Of a DNA stretch of 64,000 nucleotides, positions 12,253 through 23,770 are shown piece by piece (positions within the stretch are counted from its first letter, which is position 1; each line of letters starts with the position of its first letter). The position numbers were made by a program, and so were the translations under genes. This stretch comes from Nipponacmea schrenckii (taxonomy: Eukaryota > Mollusca > Gastropoda > Lottiidae), in NCBI GenBank assembly GCA_030562195.1, contig CM060200.1, positions 29,923,023-29,987,022 of the forward strand, given 5' to 3'. A model generated the notes under the pieces. The model was not told where the DNA came from. It made no database searches and saw nothing but the letters and a program-made list of their open reading frames with translations.

Positions 12253-12559
12253 TATATGGGGACGATATTTGCTGATTTCCAACAGAGTGGGAAAATAATT
12301 CATCATCTAGAATGGATAGCTCAGATAGTTAGCTGAAGCCTTAAGAATAAAATTATTTATCTGGTCTGGTCCGCAAGATTTCTTTTTTGATAAGGTTAAC
12401 GGAATATTGTTGACTATTTATTCGGATGTAACAGGATCACAGATATCAGATGGATAGAAGCGCAGCCTAGGGAGGGGTCACGATCATTGTCTGATAAGGA
12501 CGATTGAGAGACAAAAAAAATCAAAGATAATTTGGTCATTATGGTACAGTACATGGGAT
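12253..12559. other. non-coding spacer
   Basis: Nothing recognised. Confidence 0.35.
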
Positions 12560-13190
12560 AGATCAAGTGACTTGAAGCGGATTTCCGAAGGTCAGAACTT
12601 GGCTTTATTTAACAACATGTATCCAAATAATTGCAAAAACTCACAGATCAAACGGCTTCGGGCCTTAAATGACAACTTGATCCAAATTTTGAACATGGAA
12701 TATGAACAATTACGTCGAAATTTACTTATCGACCTTAGCGCAGCTTGTTGCCCCTCAGCGGAATTCTTTCTTTTCTTTTTGGTACAGCTAATGAAGACAC
12801 AGTTGACAAAATTAGAGACAAAGTTGATTCTTTACAGGCGTCGCAACAAAAAGTTAGCCTACGTGTACATGTTATCGAAAATGGTTTAACCATATTACAC
12901 ACTTCAGTAAACGGGACATGAAATAGATACGTAAATCTCAGCGGATTTCGCAACTCTAATGTTTGAGACGGTTTAGGACCCCAGATTCATTTTGTCGAAC
13001 TATCACACCAGTTATCAGGCGTGTTTCAAATTCTTGGTTATACTTTCCAAGATGTTGATCAGTCAGTTTTGGATTTGAACAAATAATGGAAGCTATTCAA
13101 GGTCACCTGTCGACCAACTTAATCTCGTATGATCAACTTTTCAAGCCTTGGATCATATGCAGCAAAAGATTCCTCTTCATTAGAGCTACC
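12560..13190 (+). mobile_element. eroded Env-like (F-type glycoprotein) relic of a retroelement
   Basis: In the frame running 12733-12921 a hydrophobic stretch ending in LFGTA is followed by acidic residues and a heptad-like helix. This pattern recalls the region after the cleavage site of F-type envelope proteins carried by some LTR retroelements. An in-frame stop precedes the hydrophobic stretch where a basic residue would be expected, the upstream frame is broken, and the downstream part is shifted. It lies 5' of the BEL/Pao pol relic, the wrong order for one intact element, so it may come from a different insertion. Non-functional. Confidence 0.35.
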
Positions 13191-13699
13191 CTTCCCCTTA
13201 ATCACACATAATATATTTTACGTAACTAATTCTCTCTTTTAAAAGTAACCCTATTACCCGGCGACCACTCTATCAATATCTTAATTTTTGTCCAAAAACC
13301 CTCTATATCTGTGTTATACCACATCGTCCACGTTCCCTCTCGCATCAATCATAATTCATCTTTGACAATTGACATTTCCCATTCCCATTTTGTTATTTCT
13401 GCAGACCAAACGTCTACATGTTGCTCCAAGATCACGAATTTTGCCCCTTCGTGTATCTCACCCCTCTTTGACTGAGGTCAAATGTTGAGTTACTAGTGAG
13501 TTGAGTTTACTCGGGGTTAACCTGACCACTCAAGACGCGGCCAACCCGGCCAACTTTTTCAGCTGAGATAACTCTTACTCTTGGGTTTTCCCATTTCTAG
13601 TTTTGTTTTTGACACAGAGTTTTTTCGCGCTATTTTGAAATCTTTGTGCTACTATTTGGATTGCGAATAAAGGAAAGATGAGCGGTAAGCCTCAACGAT

Positions 13700-16375
13700 T
13701 CAAGTGGACAGCGGGGCGGATGCTGACCTCTCTAAGATACCTGATTGATCAGCGAAGAAGAGAGGGACTTTAGATGTTTTCTTCGAACAGACCGTTCCTG
13801 CTGTGAACATCAACGTAGATAAAATGATGAAAGAAAATTTACTCAAGAAACTAGCAAAAGAGTTTAAAGCCGTGGTGAAAGGAAGAATGACATCAGTTGA
13901 GGAAACGAACGACATACACCCACATCCACTCCTCAGAGAGTCTGAAGAACTTTTCCAAGTATTTGACGAATATTATACTCTGTAATCGCTTTCATGTATT
14001 CGGTAACGCGCCTTCTACCGCCGTGGCTTCTTTCGGCCTTGAGAAGCTCGCAATATTGTGTTCTTCAATCTCCGGTGGAAGGAATTTGAAAATTTTTACA
14101 TAACACGACGGGCTTACTTCACTCCCGAGCGAGAAAGAAGCCATTGTTAAAGAGAAAGAGATCGGCTCTTCTCAACAATAACTTACGTTTGCCTAAGATT
14201 TCCTCCAATTTCCAGAACCGTAATGTAAACCTTCGGGTCCGATGATCTCGCGAAAGAACTAAGAAATTTGGATATTGGTAACGAAACCTTACCTGCTCAG
14301 CGTAGTGTTTCGGGATTAGTTGGAACTTGACCGACGACTCGTTCTTGTTTCAACTAGCACCCGATGATAAACCGCACACTCGCCAAGGTATCCTATTTCA
14401 GATAAATAGTATTTTCGAACCGCTCCGCTTCGTCGCTCCGATCGTTGTGGAAGGAAAGATATTACTCAGGTCATTGGTATGCAACTCAGTCGATTTGGAT
14501 ATTCCTTTTTCACCGAACGAAAACGAATGGTGGAATAGGTGGTAGAACCGCTATCACTTTTACGCGAAATTAGAATTCCCAGAAGCTATACCAGTCTGTC
14601 CTTCAGCAGTTACCAAGAAATATTCAGAAATATGTTCCCAGACGCTTCCAAAGATGCGATATCGGCAGTTGGCTATATTCTGGTGAAAGATTGTGATAAG
14701 GAAGAATTCGGGTATGTGATTGGTAGAGCCAAGGTCGCTCCATCCCATGGTCATACAATCCCGCGCCTCGAACTATGTGCCGCCGTCCTGTCTGTCGAAT
14801 TGGCCCAGTGTGTCTCAGATCAGTTGGATATGGACATATCCAAATTTCGTTTTTATACGGACAGCAAAGTCATTCTTGCCTATGTAAACAACCAGACGAG
14901 AAGATTCTATACCTAAGTCAGCAATCGCGTTGCTCGTATTCGACAGGTAACAACACCTCATCAATGGCACTACGTGCCTACGTGTAAGAATCCCGCAGAT
15001 GTATCTACCAGGTCAATTTCAGTATCGGAATTCAAAAACAGTTTGTGGCTTACAGGCTCACCTTCCGTGTGTGGCAAAAATAAAGACCGTGAAAGTTCGT
15101 TTGATCTTCTAGAACCCGAGTTAGACAAGGTCATCAGACCTGTCGTTGCTTGTGTAAAACTTATGTGAAAAATAACGTTCTTAGGTCGCATAGATTTGAG
15201 AGATTCTCCACGTGGAACAGCTTGATATATCTATAGCTACACACAATTACATAGCACAAACTTTCGCTACGAATAGAAAATACACGGGATGGCACACGTG
15301 TAACGAGACTAAATCAGTGTCAGCCTTTCAGAAAGCTGAAATCAAGGGATTGGTGTAGTACAAAGCGAATTCTACCAAAAAGAACTACAGTGTCGGAACG
15401 AAAACCGGGCGTTATCTAGGGACAGTTCACTTCTGAAACTCTATCCATTCATCGGTGTGAATGGATTACTTCGTGTTGGAGGTCGCCTCAATAAAAGAAA
15501 CTTGACCTCTAACGAAAAGAACCCGATCATTATACCAGGCCGCGCAGTTACTGATCAAAACTTATCATGGAAAATGCTTCGACCAGGGTGGACATCTTAC
15601 TGCGGGTGCAGTTCGCTCAGCGGGGTTGTGGATAGATGGCGGTAAGCGTCTTGTATCGTCAATTATTTATCATTGCGTCACGTCTCGCAGATTACGTAGA
15701 GAAGTCGAAGGTCAAAAAATGTCTGATCTTCCTGCTGATCGCTTGGAACCAGGACCACCGTTCTCATGTGTAGGAATAGACACTTTGGGCCTTTGGACAT
15801 CGTATCAAGACGAACTCGGGGCGTATCATTAAACTCTAACTGATTGCAGATTATCTTTACAGTTTAATCCTCCCCATGAGTCCCATATGGTGGGCGTGTG
15901 GGAGACGATGATAGGAATAACCCGTCGCATTCTCGATGCTATTTGAGAATGCTGGAAAACACATGAAGTTCTTACAACATTTTTGGTGGAAATTAGTGCT
16001 GTTATTAATTCCCGCCCTCTTACGTCCTTGTCCACAGATTCGGAAGATCCCTTCCTCTTAGTCCTTCGTTGCTGATAACTCAGAAACCGAACGTTTTAGT
16101 TCATCTTTCATTTCACGTAAAGGATATTTATAAATTCCAATTGAAACGCGTACAATGTTTAGCTGATGTTTTTTGGAGTCGATGGAAATCACAATTTCTT
16201 CAATTCTTGCAACCACGACCAAAGTGCCATGAAAATCGTCGAAATATATCTGTGAACGATGTTGTCCTCTTGTCAGATAAACAATCTCGACGGATTTACT
16301 GGCCAATGGGAATCGTTTTGAGAACATTTCCTAGCTCCGATGGTACAGTTAGAAATGTGAGGTTAGATGTGTAAG
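13700..16375 (+). mobile_element. degenerate BEL/Pao retrotransposon pol
   Basis: Successive fragments in several frames follow the Pao-family order. 14327-14545 holds the reverse-transcriptase C-terminal region (GILFQINSIFEPLRF). 14539-14916 holds the RNase H-like part with PRLELCAAVL and the acidic YTDSKV motif. 14974-15168 carries the NPADVSTR motif. 15457-15645 has LLRVGGRL of the integrase zinc region, 15626-15832 an integrase-core start (VGIDTLG), about 15862-15945 the FNPPHESH...GVWE segment, and 16240-16372 the C-terminal DUF5641-like end. At least five frame changes or stops separate them, so the copy is dead. Gag is not recognisable; 13803-13985 may be an N-terminal remnant. Confidence 0.75.
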
Positions 16376-16379
16376 AAAC

Positions 16380-16929
16380 GGACAACAATCAACATTTATT
16401 CGACCGGTGTCAGAATTAGTGTTGTAAGTTAATGAGTGATATCCGACGATATCAGACGGGGATTGTTTCGACCCGACGTCCGAAGTTTTTTTTAACCTAC
16501 TTTAAGTTTCACTTCCGCTCTGAAATGCCGCATTGTTCCTATCTTTTTCTTATCAATGTTAAATTTGGAATGTTTTTGACTGCCCAAAGTTTGAGTTGCA
16601 TTAGTTCTATCCTTTTATAATGTTATCGCTGATATTTGTGCTTGTCGTTAGCCGGGATTTGTTTACATGCTAATTGTCCATAAAAAATTGGATTTGATAA
16701 TTTTTCATAATTTCTGACTGTGCAAGGTTAATGGTCAAACATGGATTTAGAGAATTCATTAGTTTTGTGGTATTTTTACTAAAATATAGGTCTATCTCTG
16801 ACCGACCTTTCACTTTCAAACAGGCAGCTAGATGCCGGAATAAAATGTCAAGCTTCAATCGGGTTAATATAAAAAGGAACACAAGGGAATAAATGATGGT
16901 TTAACACACTTCTTTAGGTATATAACGCA
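16380..16929. other. non-coding, possible LTR or flank of the BEL/Pao relic
   Basis: No coding sequence is recognised. An LTR would be expected here, but no matching partner upstream of 13.7 kb was found by eye. Confidence 0.3.
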
Positions 16930-17364
16930 ATTTACACTTGTCATCATCATTTCAGTCCGAAACTTGCTGACTCTATTCCTAGCTCCTGATAGCTATTTGG
17001 ACAGATATGGCTGGGGGTGAGTCAGAAAAACTAGGCACAAAAAACAAAATCACTCGGTCACAATCTCAAATTGCGTGCGCATTAAAAAATTCCGACGCAA
17101 CCACAGGCGTGACATGAGTGGTGTAGGAGGATAATGATGGTATAACTGAAATACAAAAATATCCATCTTTCCAAATATATCGAGGTTTGGTGATTTCGAG
17201 GTAGGCTATGTAAAACCCCCGCAACCGCGGAGGTGCGGTTTTTGGTACCTAGTTTTCTGATTCTCCCCGGCCGTTTCTGTTCAAATAGCTATCAGAGCCT
17301 GGGGATAGAGTCAGCAAGTTTCGGACTAGGTTTTCCCTTCTTCCTGATGACGACACGTGTAAAT
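16930..17364. mobile_element. MITE with long terminal inverted repeats
   Basis: ATTTACAC...TGTC(A/G)TCATCA at the left and its reverse complement at 17343-17364, then AGTCCGAAACTTGCTGACTC, are repeated in inverted orientation. The arms reach about 120 bases with scattered mismatches and small indels. The arm core (CTGATAGCTATTTG...) is shared with the arms of the 27.5-30.2 kb structure, so both belong to one broad family. Confidence 0.65.
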
Positions 17365-18017
17365 TATGTTGAAACATTATGTACCTTGTTATTAAAGGGA
17401 TACTGCGTCTTAGCATGGCCATAAAATTTTAGTTCTCAAGAATGTTCAATATGAGTATATATTCATCACTAAACTTACCTGGTGTCAAAAAGTAACAGAA
17501 TCCTTTGAAATCTGGAAACTCACAAAACTAAACAATAATTAAATGCATCTTTATGGATAATTACTTAGTTTTTGGGATATTAATTCATTTTCTATGTTAT
17601 TTATGGCAGCAGGTATATTTGCTGATAAATAGAGCTCTTATTGGCCAAGTTTAAAATTTTCAAATTTTATGTTCATTCTATCCCTTCAAAGAAGTGTGTT
17701 ATACCATGATTTTTTCCCGTGTTCTTCGTTATATTTACTTCTGTCGTTCAAATCCTATCTATCGGGTTTCAATATAAATAGCTTTTTAACTTTATTTCTC
17801 TCCATCTGAGGAGAGGGGTCTATAACAATATAATAATACAAACATACAAAGAGTTTAACAAAACTGACACGCAGATCTGAGTATAAGAAATTTACATATT
17901 CAACAAAAATGTATATCTTCTGCGCATACAGTAGGCTATAATGTTGTATTCCCTTGACATCTCTTAACATTGCCTATTTTTACGCGTGTATAAATTGCTG
18001 CAAATATAGAGTTGATT
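17365..18017. other. non-coding; likely 3' flank of the GPCR gene
   Basis: AT-rich sequence. It would contain the 3' UTR of the minus-strand receptor; no clear signal was assigned. Confidence 0.35.
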
Positions 18018-19121
18018 TTACAATAATCCCTTTTCGTTTACTTTCTCACAACCGCTAATAGAAACTAACTGTTCATGTTGAGTGTTCATGGCGGACGTCA
18101 TGGGAACGTTCTCCACTAAGGGTCGTCGATTACTATCGCCGTATTTAGATCGCATACAAAAACAGCAAGACAATTTTATCTCGGTAAATAAAAACCAAAT
18201 TAATCCTCTAACTCCTGGTGTAGCAGACCGAAGCCAACTTAAAGCCAGCATCAGTTCAATGATGGACGTACAGGCATCAGCTAGACATTGTGGTTCCATA
18301 ACACTTAACGTTCCGAACGGTAACTGCATTGTTAAAGCAGCAACGTCAACAATACAAAGTGCAATTATCAAACTGTTATGTCTTCGCAGAATTATTCTCG
18401 GATTATCAAAATTATCTTCAATTGTTAAATTATGAAATTCTTGCAGATTTTTCGGAAGTCCGTATGCCAGAGTCGCTAAAAGAATTAAGACAAGCAAACC
18501 CACGATTGCAGATGGAACGAATAGCGATACCACTGAAGATGCCATTCCTGCACTTTCTGTTATCGCATATACACACATGAAGGGTATGTGCTGCATTGGG
18601 ACGTCACATAATAACCATATTGGAACTATTATCACAGAGCTTGTTATCCAAGGAATAACTAGATACAGCCGTCTTAATTGTACATTCTTAAATAAGGTAA
18701 AGTAAAACGATGGTTTTACAGCAAACAGAATTCTATCCACGTTTATCAGAATTATTCCCAGATAGGCATTGAACGGCAATAAAACATCAAGCACTAACCA
18801 AGCTTCACAGATAGTTTGTCCCAGCGACCATGGGTAAATGTTATGATATATGGTTACAGTGTCGACACATAAACACATGAGAATATCCACGATAGCAATA
18901 TTGACAATTTGAGACATGACAAATTGTTTCCTGGTAGTTTGAAAGCAAATAATGAGAAGTATAACTAGACTGTTGATGATAAAGTTTCCAACAACAATGA
19001 TGATACCAACTTTACTGCTATTGATAAAACCCCTCTCATGTGAACTATTATGATACAGTCCAAAATCAAATACCTCCAGTCCTGGTTCAAACTGATAACC
19101 ATATGTATCGTTGGTTTCCAT
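18018..19121 (-). CDS. divergent rhodopsin-class (class A) GPCR, intact, 367 aa
   Basis: One uninterrupted coding exon. Seven hydrophobic segments can be placed near residues 38-60, 70-92, 104-128, 151-172, 194-220, 248-270 and 287-312. Family landmarks kept: Asn in TM1 (N47/N50), Asp in TM2 (D79), Cys at the top of TM3 (C105) with a partner in loop 2 (C183), DRI in place of DRY (129-131), and Trp in TM4 (W158). Landmarks lost: no CWxP in TM6, and TM7 ends SATPGVRGLIWF instead of NPxxY. Three N-terminal N-glycosylation sites (NDT, NSS, NSS). A cag acceptor lies 8 bases before the ATG, implying a 5' UTR intron. The layout suggests a plasma-membrane receptor of unknown ligand, loosely amine-like; the TM6/TM7 changes make standard G-protein activation uncertain. 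Confidence 0.8.
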   Translation of the reverse strand: METNDTYGYQFEPGLEVFDFGLYHNSSHERGFINSSKVGIIIVVGNFIINSLVILLIICFQTTRKQFVMSQIVNIAIVDILMCLCVDTVTIYHNIYPWSLGQTICEAWLVLDVLLPFNAYLGIILINVDRILFAVKPSFYFTLFKNVQLRRLYLVIPWITSSVIIVPIWLLCDVPMQHIPFMCVYAITESAGMASSVVSLFVPSAIVGLLVLILLATLAYGLPKNLQEFHNLTIEDNFDNPRIILRRHNSLIIALCIVDVAALTMQLPFGTLSVMEPQCLADACTSIIELMLALSWLRSATPGVRGLIWFLFTEIKLSCCFCMRSKYGDSNRRPLVENVPMTSAMNTQHEQLVSISGCEKVNEKGLL

Positions 19122-19129
19122 TTTAAATC

Positions 19130-19795
19130 TGAAAATAGATAATTCATACTTGACACTAAATTATTCTTCCAATAGTAGTATATTCTTAATCTAAGTAATT
19201 ATTGAAAAACCATAAGCATATACTAAAATTACTTAGTTCATTGGATTCTTACTTAGTTTTATGGATTTATTGGATTATAGAGAGATTACGTCGTACAACA
19301 GATAAGTCCACAGATGAACAAAGGCTCATATTGGCCAAGTTTATAAATTCAAGTTTTTGGTCATTCTGAGAGGCAGACTAGTATACTTTAAATTAAAGCA
19401 AGAGTTATACAACTCATACAAATTATCTGTATTGTCTAATTATATATTTCCTAATTCATTTCCGCAACCCAGCAATGATAGCCTTTAGCTATCTAGGATC
19501 TGTCTTTGTACCGTAATGATAGAAACTATCACAGCAAGATTTGAATCTCTCAGCCCTATCACAAAATTAATTAATTATAACAAAGAAAATTTCTATAAAT
19601 GGCAAAAAAAGGTAATGAAAAGGTTTGAAATATAAATGGAGAATGAAGTTTCCATAAAAACCACAATCAATCAAGATTTGCTTTAACATAGAGAAAGGCA
19701 ACAGAAACGTCACATCTACAAATACTGGGTCAAAATTTCGGTTTTCATTAGTGTTTAAAATGAAAGTGTTTGTCCAATAAGGGAAGCCTGCTAAA
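19130..19795. other. 5' intronic/upstream sequence of the GPCR
   Basis: AT-rich. The minus-strand splice acceptor of the receptor lies at about 19130-19136. No other feature is recognised. Confidence 0.35.
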
Positions 19796-20289
19796 ATGAA
19801 ATGGGACATAGTTGAAACAACGTTTCGTCAAAATTATAATACACATGGATATCGTCAGGCTTGTACACTTTTTATAACGATTTACCAGCTAATGCCAAGA
19901 CTATCAGGAATTGAGAGACAACAAGCCATCGGAAGTCTACAAGCAGTGCACGGGTCGTTGCAAATGAAATCAATGTCAATGTCAGAACAAAACATCTTTT
20001 GTGACATCGCTACAACACCCAAAACGACCTTAAGCGAAATGATCTTCCAAGGAAAGATTGATACATGATACACCAACATCAGTATAACCGATTCCATATG
20101 GCCACTGAAACAAGCAATTCTCAACCAAAGTTCTATTATTTATCAACCAGTTGCCTATCTGCCAATTACATCTTCTGCTACCGTACTACTCCAATCAAGA
20201 TAGATCATCACCGATATGCTCGACTGTTTGGAGGTCAATTATGGTCAGAATAAAATTCAGTGAAGATATCACTAATACCGTAATGCAAA

Positions 20290-20870
20290 TAACATTTTTA
20301 AAAAATGGCCATTTTTTTATCAGTCCACGCTGTGGTGGTGGGGCATAATTTTTGATGGAATTGGCAGAATCCTAACCACATGGTGCCTTCAGACCTGTGA
20401 ATATCCAAAAAATTCCAACAAAAAGGTATTTTCATGTCAAACTCAGTGACTGGCCAGAATACCCTTCATGGCCAATCTTGAAAATGGCCAATTGTTTATC
20501 TGTTCAGGCTGATGGTGGTGGGGCATAATTTTTGATGGAATTGTCAGAATACTAACCAGATTTTGCATTCAGACCTGTGAATATCCCAAAAAGTCCAAAG
20601 AAATGGTAAATCATGTTAAACTTATTCACTGGCCAGTCAGTGATGAAGATTCTTCATGGCCAATTTTTGAAAAATGGCCAATTTTTTATCAGTCTACGCT
20701 GATGGTGGTGGGGCATAATTTTTGATGATATTGACAGATTCCCACCCACATGGTGCCTTCAGACCTGAGAAATGGTATTTTCATACCATCAGCGTGGACT
20801 ATTCAAAAATTGAACATTTTTCAAAAATTAGCCATGAAGAGTCTTCATAACTAACTGGCCAATTTATTTA
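20290..20870. repeat. about 180-bp tandem repeat inside the nested element
   Basis: Three copies of a unit containing GGTGGTGGGGCATAATTTTT (20333, 20514 and 20706), followed by a partial inverted copy at 20785-20870. Confidence 0.7.
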
Positions 20871-21299
20871 CAAATGAACAACAAATTTGTCGTTTTTTTT
20901 TATTTAATTACTTAAAATGAGTGTATCCACTGGCCACAAAACGACTGGAGACCTCGACATTTAGCGTTATGATTTCAAAACGGCTATTTCATTTTCTTCC
21001 GATTTGATTATGAATCAGTCATGAACAGCTTATGAACATAGAGTTTAATGTAATACATTTGTTTGACACAGTCGAAAATATTTGGACACGAGCTGGTTTG
21101 AGGACGAAATGGACGTTTACAGGGAGCATTTAGTTAATATAAATAATTGACATTTTAAGCTCCGCCCATATTTGCATATGGTGGAAGTTAATGCAGTCGA
21201 GATAATACAAAGATGCAGTGTAACTTGTACTGTGTTGAAGTAGTTATGTTAAGTGAGATATGTAATGCGTGAAATCACTAGTGGTATTTTGTTGATTGT

Positions 21300-21490
21300 A
21301 TTACGTATTTTGACATTTTACTTATGCATTAAAGGTTTGATGCACAATGTAATTTAGGTATTAGTACACACAACATTTGCATTAAAGGTAAAATGTCGTT
21401 TGCATTATGTTAAATGCATGATGTATTTTAGGTATTAGTACAAAAGACATTTACATTAAAGGTAAAATGTTATTTGCATTACGGTATTAG
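21300..21490. repeat. about 75-bp tandem repeat near the right TIR
   Basis: GCATTAAAGGTAAAATGT and ATGTATTTTAGGTATTAGTA recur two to three times between 21300 and 21490. Confidence 0.55.
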
Positions 21491-22133
21491 TGATTTCTTC
21501 ACTGAATTTCATTCTGACCATAATTGACCTCCATACGACTGAAGGGGATAGGCAACATCAGAATTGGCGTCAATGTTCAGAAAGTCTTCTCTTTGTTTCT
21601 ATCTTGGATGACAGAGGGGTGAACGTTATTCTGATGTGTGTGTCATAGAACGGGACTCGTGGAGTGGTACAAGCATCATGGATTGGGGTGGTCTTGGTCT
21701 GAACCAGAGTAGGGCCTGTGGAGATCAGAATATTGGTCCAAACAAGGGTAATGAAATCACAGCCCTCCGAAAAAAACACTTGATCAAAGGGCAATGCCCG
21801 ATCCCAGATTGCCCTAGTGACTTCCCCCAGCAGCACAGCATTCAAGTTTCGCCTCGGCCGGCTCTCAGTCTGGATTTGTATCCAATTGAACACTTGTGGG
21901 TTGAGATCCAATGCCAACTCTACGAAGTGCAGCCAATGCCGACAATTGCAACTTTCCTGGGGATATTGGTCCAGATATCAATGGCCTCCATCAACCAGCT
22001 GGTTTTCTCCAATCCAGAAATTCGAATCCGTTTTCATCAGAGAATACTAGAGCACCGCAAGTTTCCAATTATTACTTTTGTATTTAGTCCCCGCTTTATG
22101 GTGTTCTATTATGGTAAATTTAAATTGCTTTGA

Positions 22134-22829
22134 CAATACAAGTGTTTTTTTAAGTACATCTTTCAAAATGACATTCTTTTTTTTTTAGATTTGTCTTCTT
22201 CATAGTGATAAATATAATAAATTATAGTTCATACTAGACGGCCCAATCATTACAGGTCATTCAGTCGGAGTGTATTGGAAGTCTTTTTCGTAATTTGATT
22301 TTTGAAGAAAACTGTGAAGATATTGAAAAATACAAGGTTGGTATATTTTAGGATTCAGGTTTTTTTTTTATCTTGAAAGGCTATAGATGATGTTCGAATA
22401 TTCGGATTAATCACATATATGTATTATTGCTCCAAATTTACAGTAGATTGGCCTAATAGATAGAGAAAAAACAATCATTCTTGATAATTTCAATTAACAA
22501 CTCTTATGCCATGTAAGTCATCTCAGACTAATCTTTTTAGGATATTATTTTCCATCCAAAAGAAATGTGCTTTGTTGGGTTGCCAATATTTTGCTTAAAA
22601 AGTTAAATTTACCCTTCAATCAGAATACTAACGGGTTTCAAATCAAAGAGAGTGTGTTTCAGAATACATGTATTAGTTTATATAAGTAAAAGTAAATTCA
22701 CAATGTGTATGCTACTTATGAAATTGTTTAATACAAACACCTACAATCAAACTGGTTTACTAAATTAAAAGTATTCAGCGCACAAGGAACCTTAGAATTT
22801 GCGCGCTTTACAAATTCGGATTTTCTATA
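22134..22829. other. mostly non-coding; one possible 81-bp exon
   Basis: 22256-22336 is an open in-frame block between a tacag acceptor and a gttggt donor, encoding a 27-residue peptide with SLFRNLIFEENCED. The donor is weak and no partner exons were found, so this may be chance. The rest shows nothing. Confidence 0.25.
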
Positions 22830-23770
22830 TAATAGCACAGTGGTTAGAGCGTTGGTTCTTAACGTTATGACGCCATTTGCTTGGTTACGTTGAAAATGTT
22901 GGACATGAGTTCTGATCTCGATTGGTGTATGAAAGTTTATGACCTTGAATAAGTCATCTTCACTCATAATTCCAGTCCACTGGGGCGCAGATTTATGGAG
23001 GGACGGGGGGCACGTCCCCCCCCCCCCGTCAGAAATCCAGGAGGGGGGCATGATATCTTGTGTCCCCCCACAAATGGTTTGGGTAGGGTGTCTTTTGTAG
23101 GCGTAAAATAGCCACAATTTGGAATTCAAGAACATCGCGTCGTCACGAAGTCAATCATGTCATGTGATCAATAAAATTGACGGACTGCCACAGAAATTAA
23201 AGTTGATAGTTGAAGGTATCGGTCGCCCAGCGCCCTATAGAATACATCGGACACGGACAGACAAGCGAATTTAATCGCACGGGCGTAAAAATAATCGCTG
23301 TCGACAGAAGGGGACATGTCGAGCGATTTTGAAATTAGCGGCGAATATTGTATTGTGTTTAATATGTTGAATAAATATTTAAAAGATAAAAAAAGCGGCG
23401 ATTGGGCGAAAACATAAGATTGTGTGCACCCTCTCTCGAGGAGCTCGAAATTTATATCGTCATTTCTTCTTTTCTTGGCAATATTATTTTCTTTCAATAA
23501 TATTTCGGAGAACTATAAAGATACGGTGTCACAAGCTCAACTGAAACGATCTCATTTACCCTTTGAGTAAATCAGCCACGCCTGGTCTCCCCTACATTGA
23601 GAAAGCGATCTGCGCCCATGCCAGTCCACCGTAAATGGGTAGGCCTACGGATAATCCGGGAAAGATCAATGTCAAGAGGTTTGGCCCAGGACCGGCTGGT
23701 AGAAAGGATCCCTGTTACGGCGGACTTGTGAACCTAAGTTGTAAGGCCTATCCTGGTAAAATATAGGCCT
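22830..23770 (+). mobile_element. tRNA-derived SINE with V-SINE-like core, split by a MITE
   Basis: A box A-like start, TAGCACAGTGGTTAGAGC (22833-22850), and a degenerate box B (gagttctgatctcg) are followed by a tail with CCTTGAATAAGTCA...CCAGTCCAC. After the 640-bp insert, CCAGTCCACCGTAAATGGGT continues the conserved central domain known from V/Deu-type SINEs. It is a fossil, and the insertion dates after the SINE. Confidence 0.6.
22981..23620. mobile_element. 640-bp MITE with 9-bp TSD
   Basis: Ends are GGGGCGCAGAT at left and its inverse ATCTGCGCCCA at right. The flanks carry a perfect 9-bp duplication CCAGTCCAC (22972-22980 and 23621-23629). A long C/G tract (about 23005-23045) lies near the left end. 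A 9-bp duplication is usual for Mutator-like elements. A related end (GGTCTGCGCCCCTG) occurs at 36929-36942. Confidence 0.75.

Larger units (their letters stand above)
20227..21535. mobile_element. 1.3-kb TIR element nested in the Tc1 relic, 6-bp TSD
   Basis: Terminal inverted repeats of about 70 bp with roughly three mismatches: left T(T)TGGAGGTCAATTATGG, right the reverse complement of T(A)TGGAGGTCAATTATGG, both running inward through CACTAATACCGTAATGC. CGACTG flanks both ends (20221-20226 and 21536-21541), and removing the insert plus one CGACTG rejoins the host transposase. The interior holds two tandem arrays and no transposase, so it is non-autonomous. The superfamily is not assigned. 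Confidence 0.75.
19796..22133 (+). mobile_element. Tc1/mariner-type transposon relic, split by a nested element
   Basis: Left piece (19796-20226): an HTH-like N-terminal part with LSGIERQQAIGSLQA. Right piece (21542-22133): the catalytic C-terminal part, with IMDWGGLGL and the LSLDLYPIEHLW motif equivalent to the family's SPDLNPIEHLWD; the last catalytic Asp site is altered and frames are broken. The two parts are separated by a 1.3-kb insertion at 20227-21535. The transposase would have cut and pasted the element through a DDE/D reaction; it is inactive now. Confidence 0.7.

Noticed and set aside
18082..18580. Open frames on the + strand opposite the first GPCR
   Set aside because: They are antisense shadows of the receptor gene with no recognisable domain.
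22990..23045. Assembly junction at the G/C run
   Set aside because: Similar runs occur inside other MITEs and MULE ends here, so they look like real parts of these elements, although run lengths may be unreliable.
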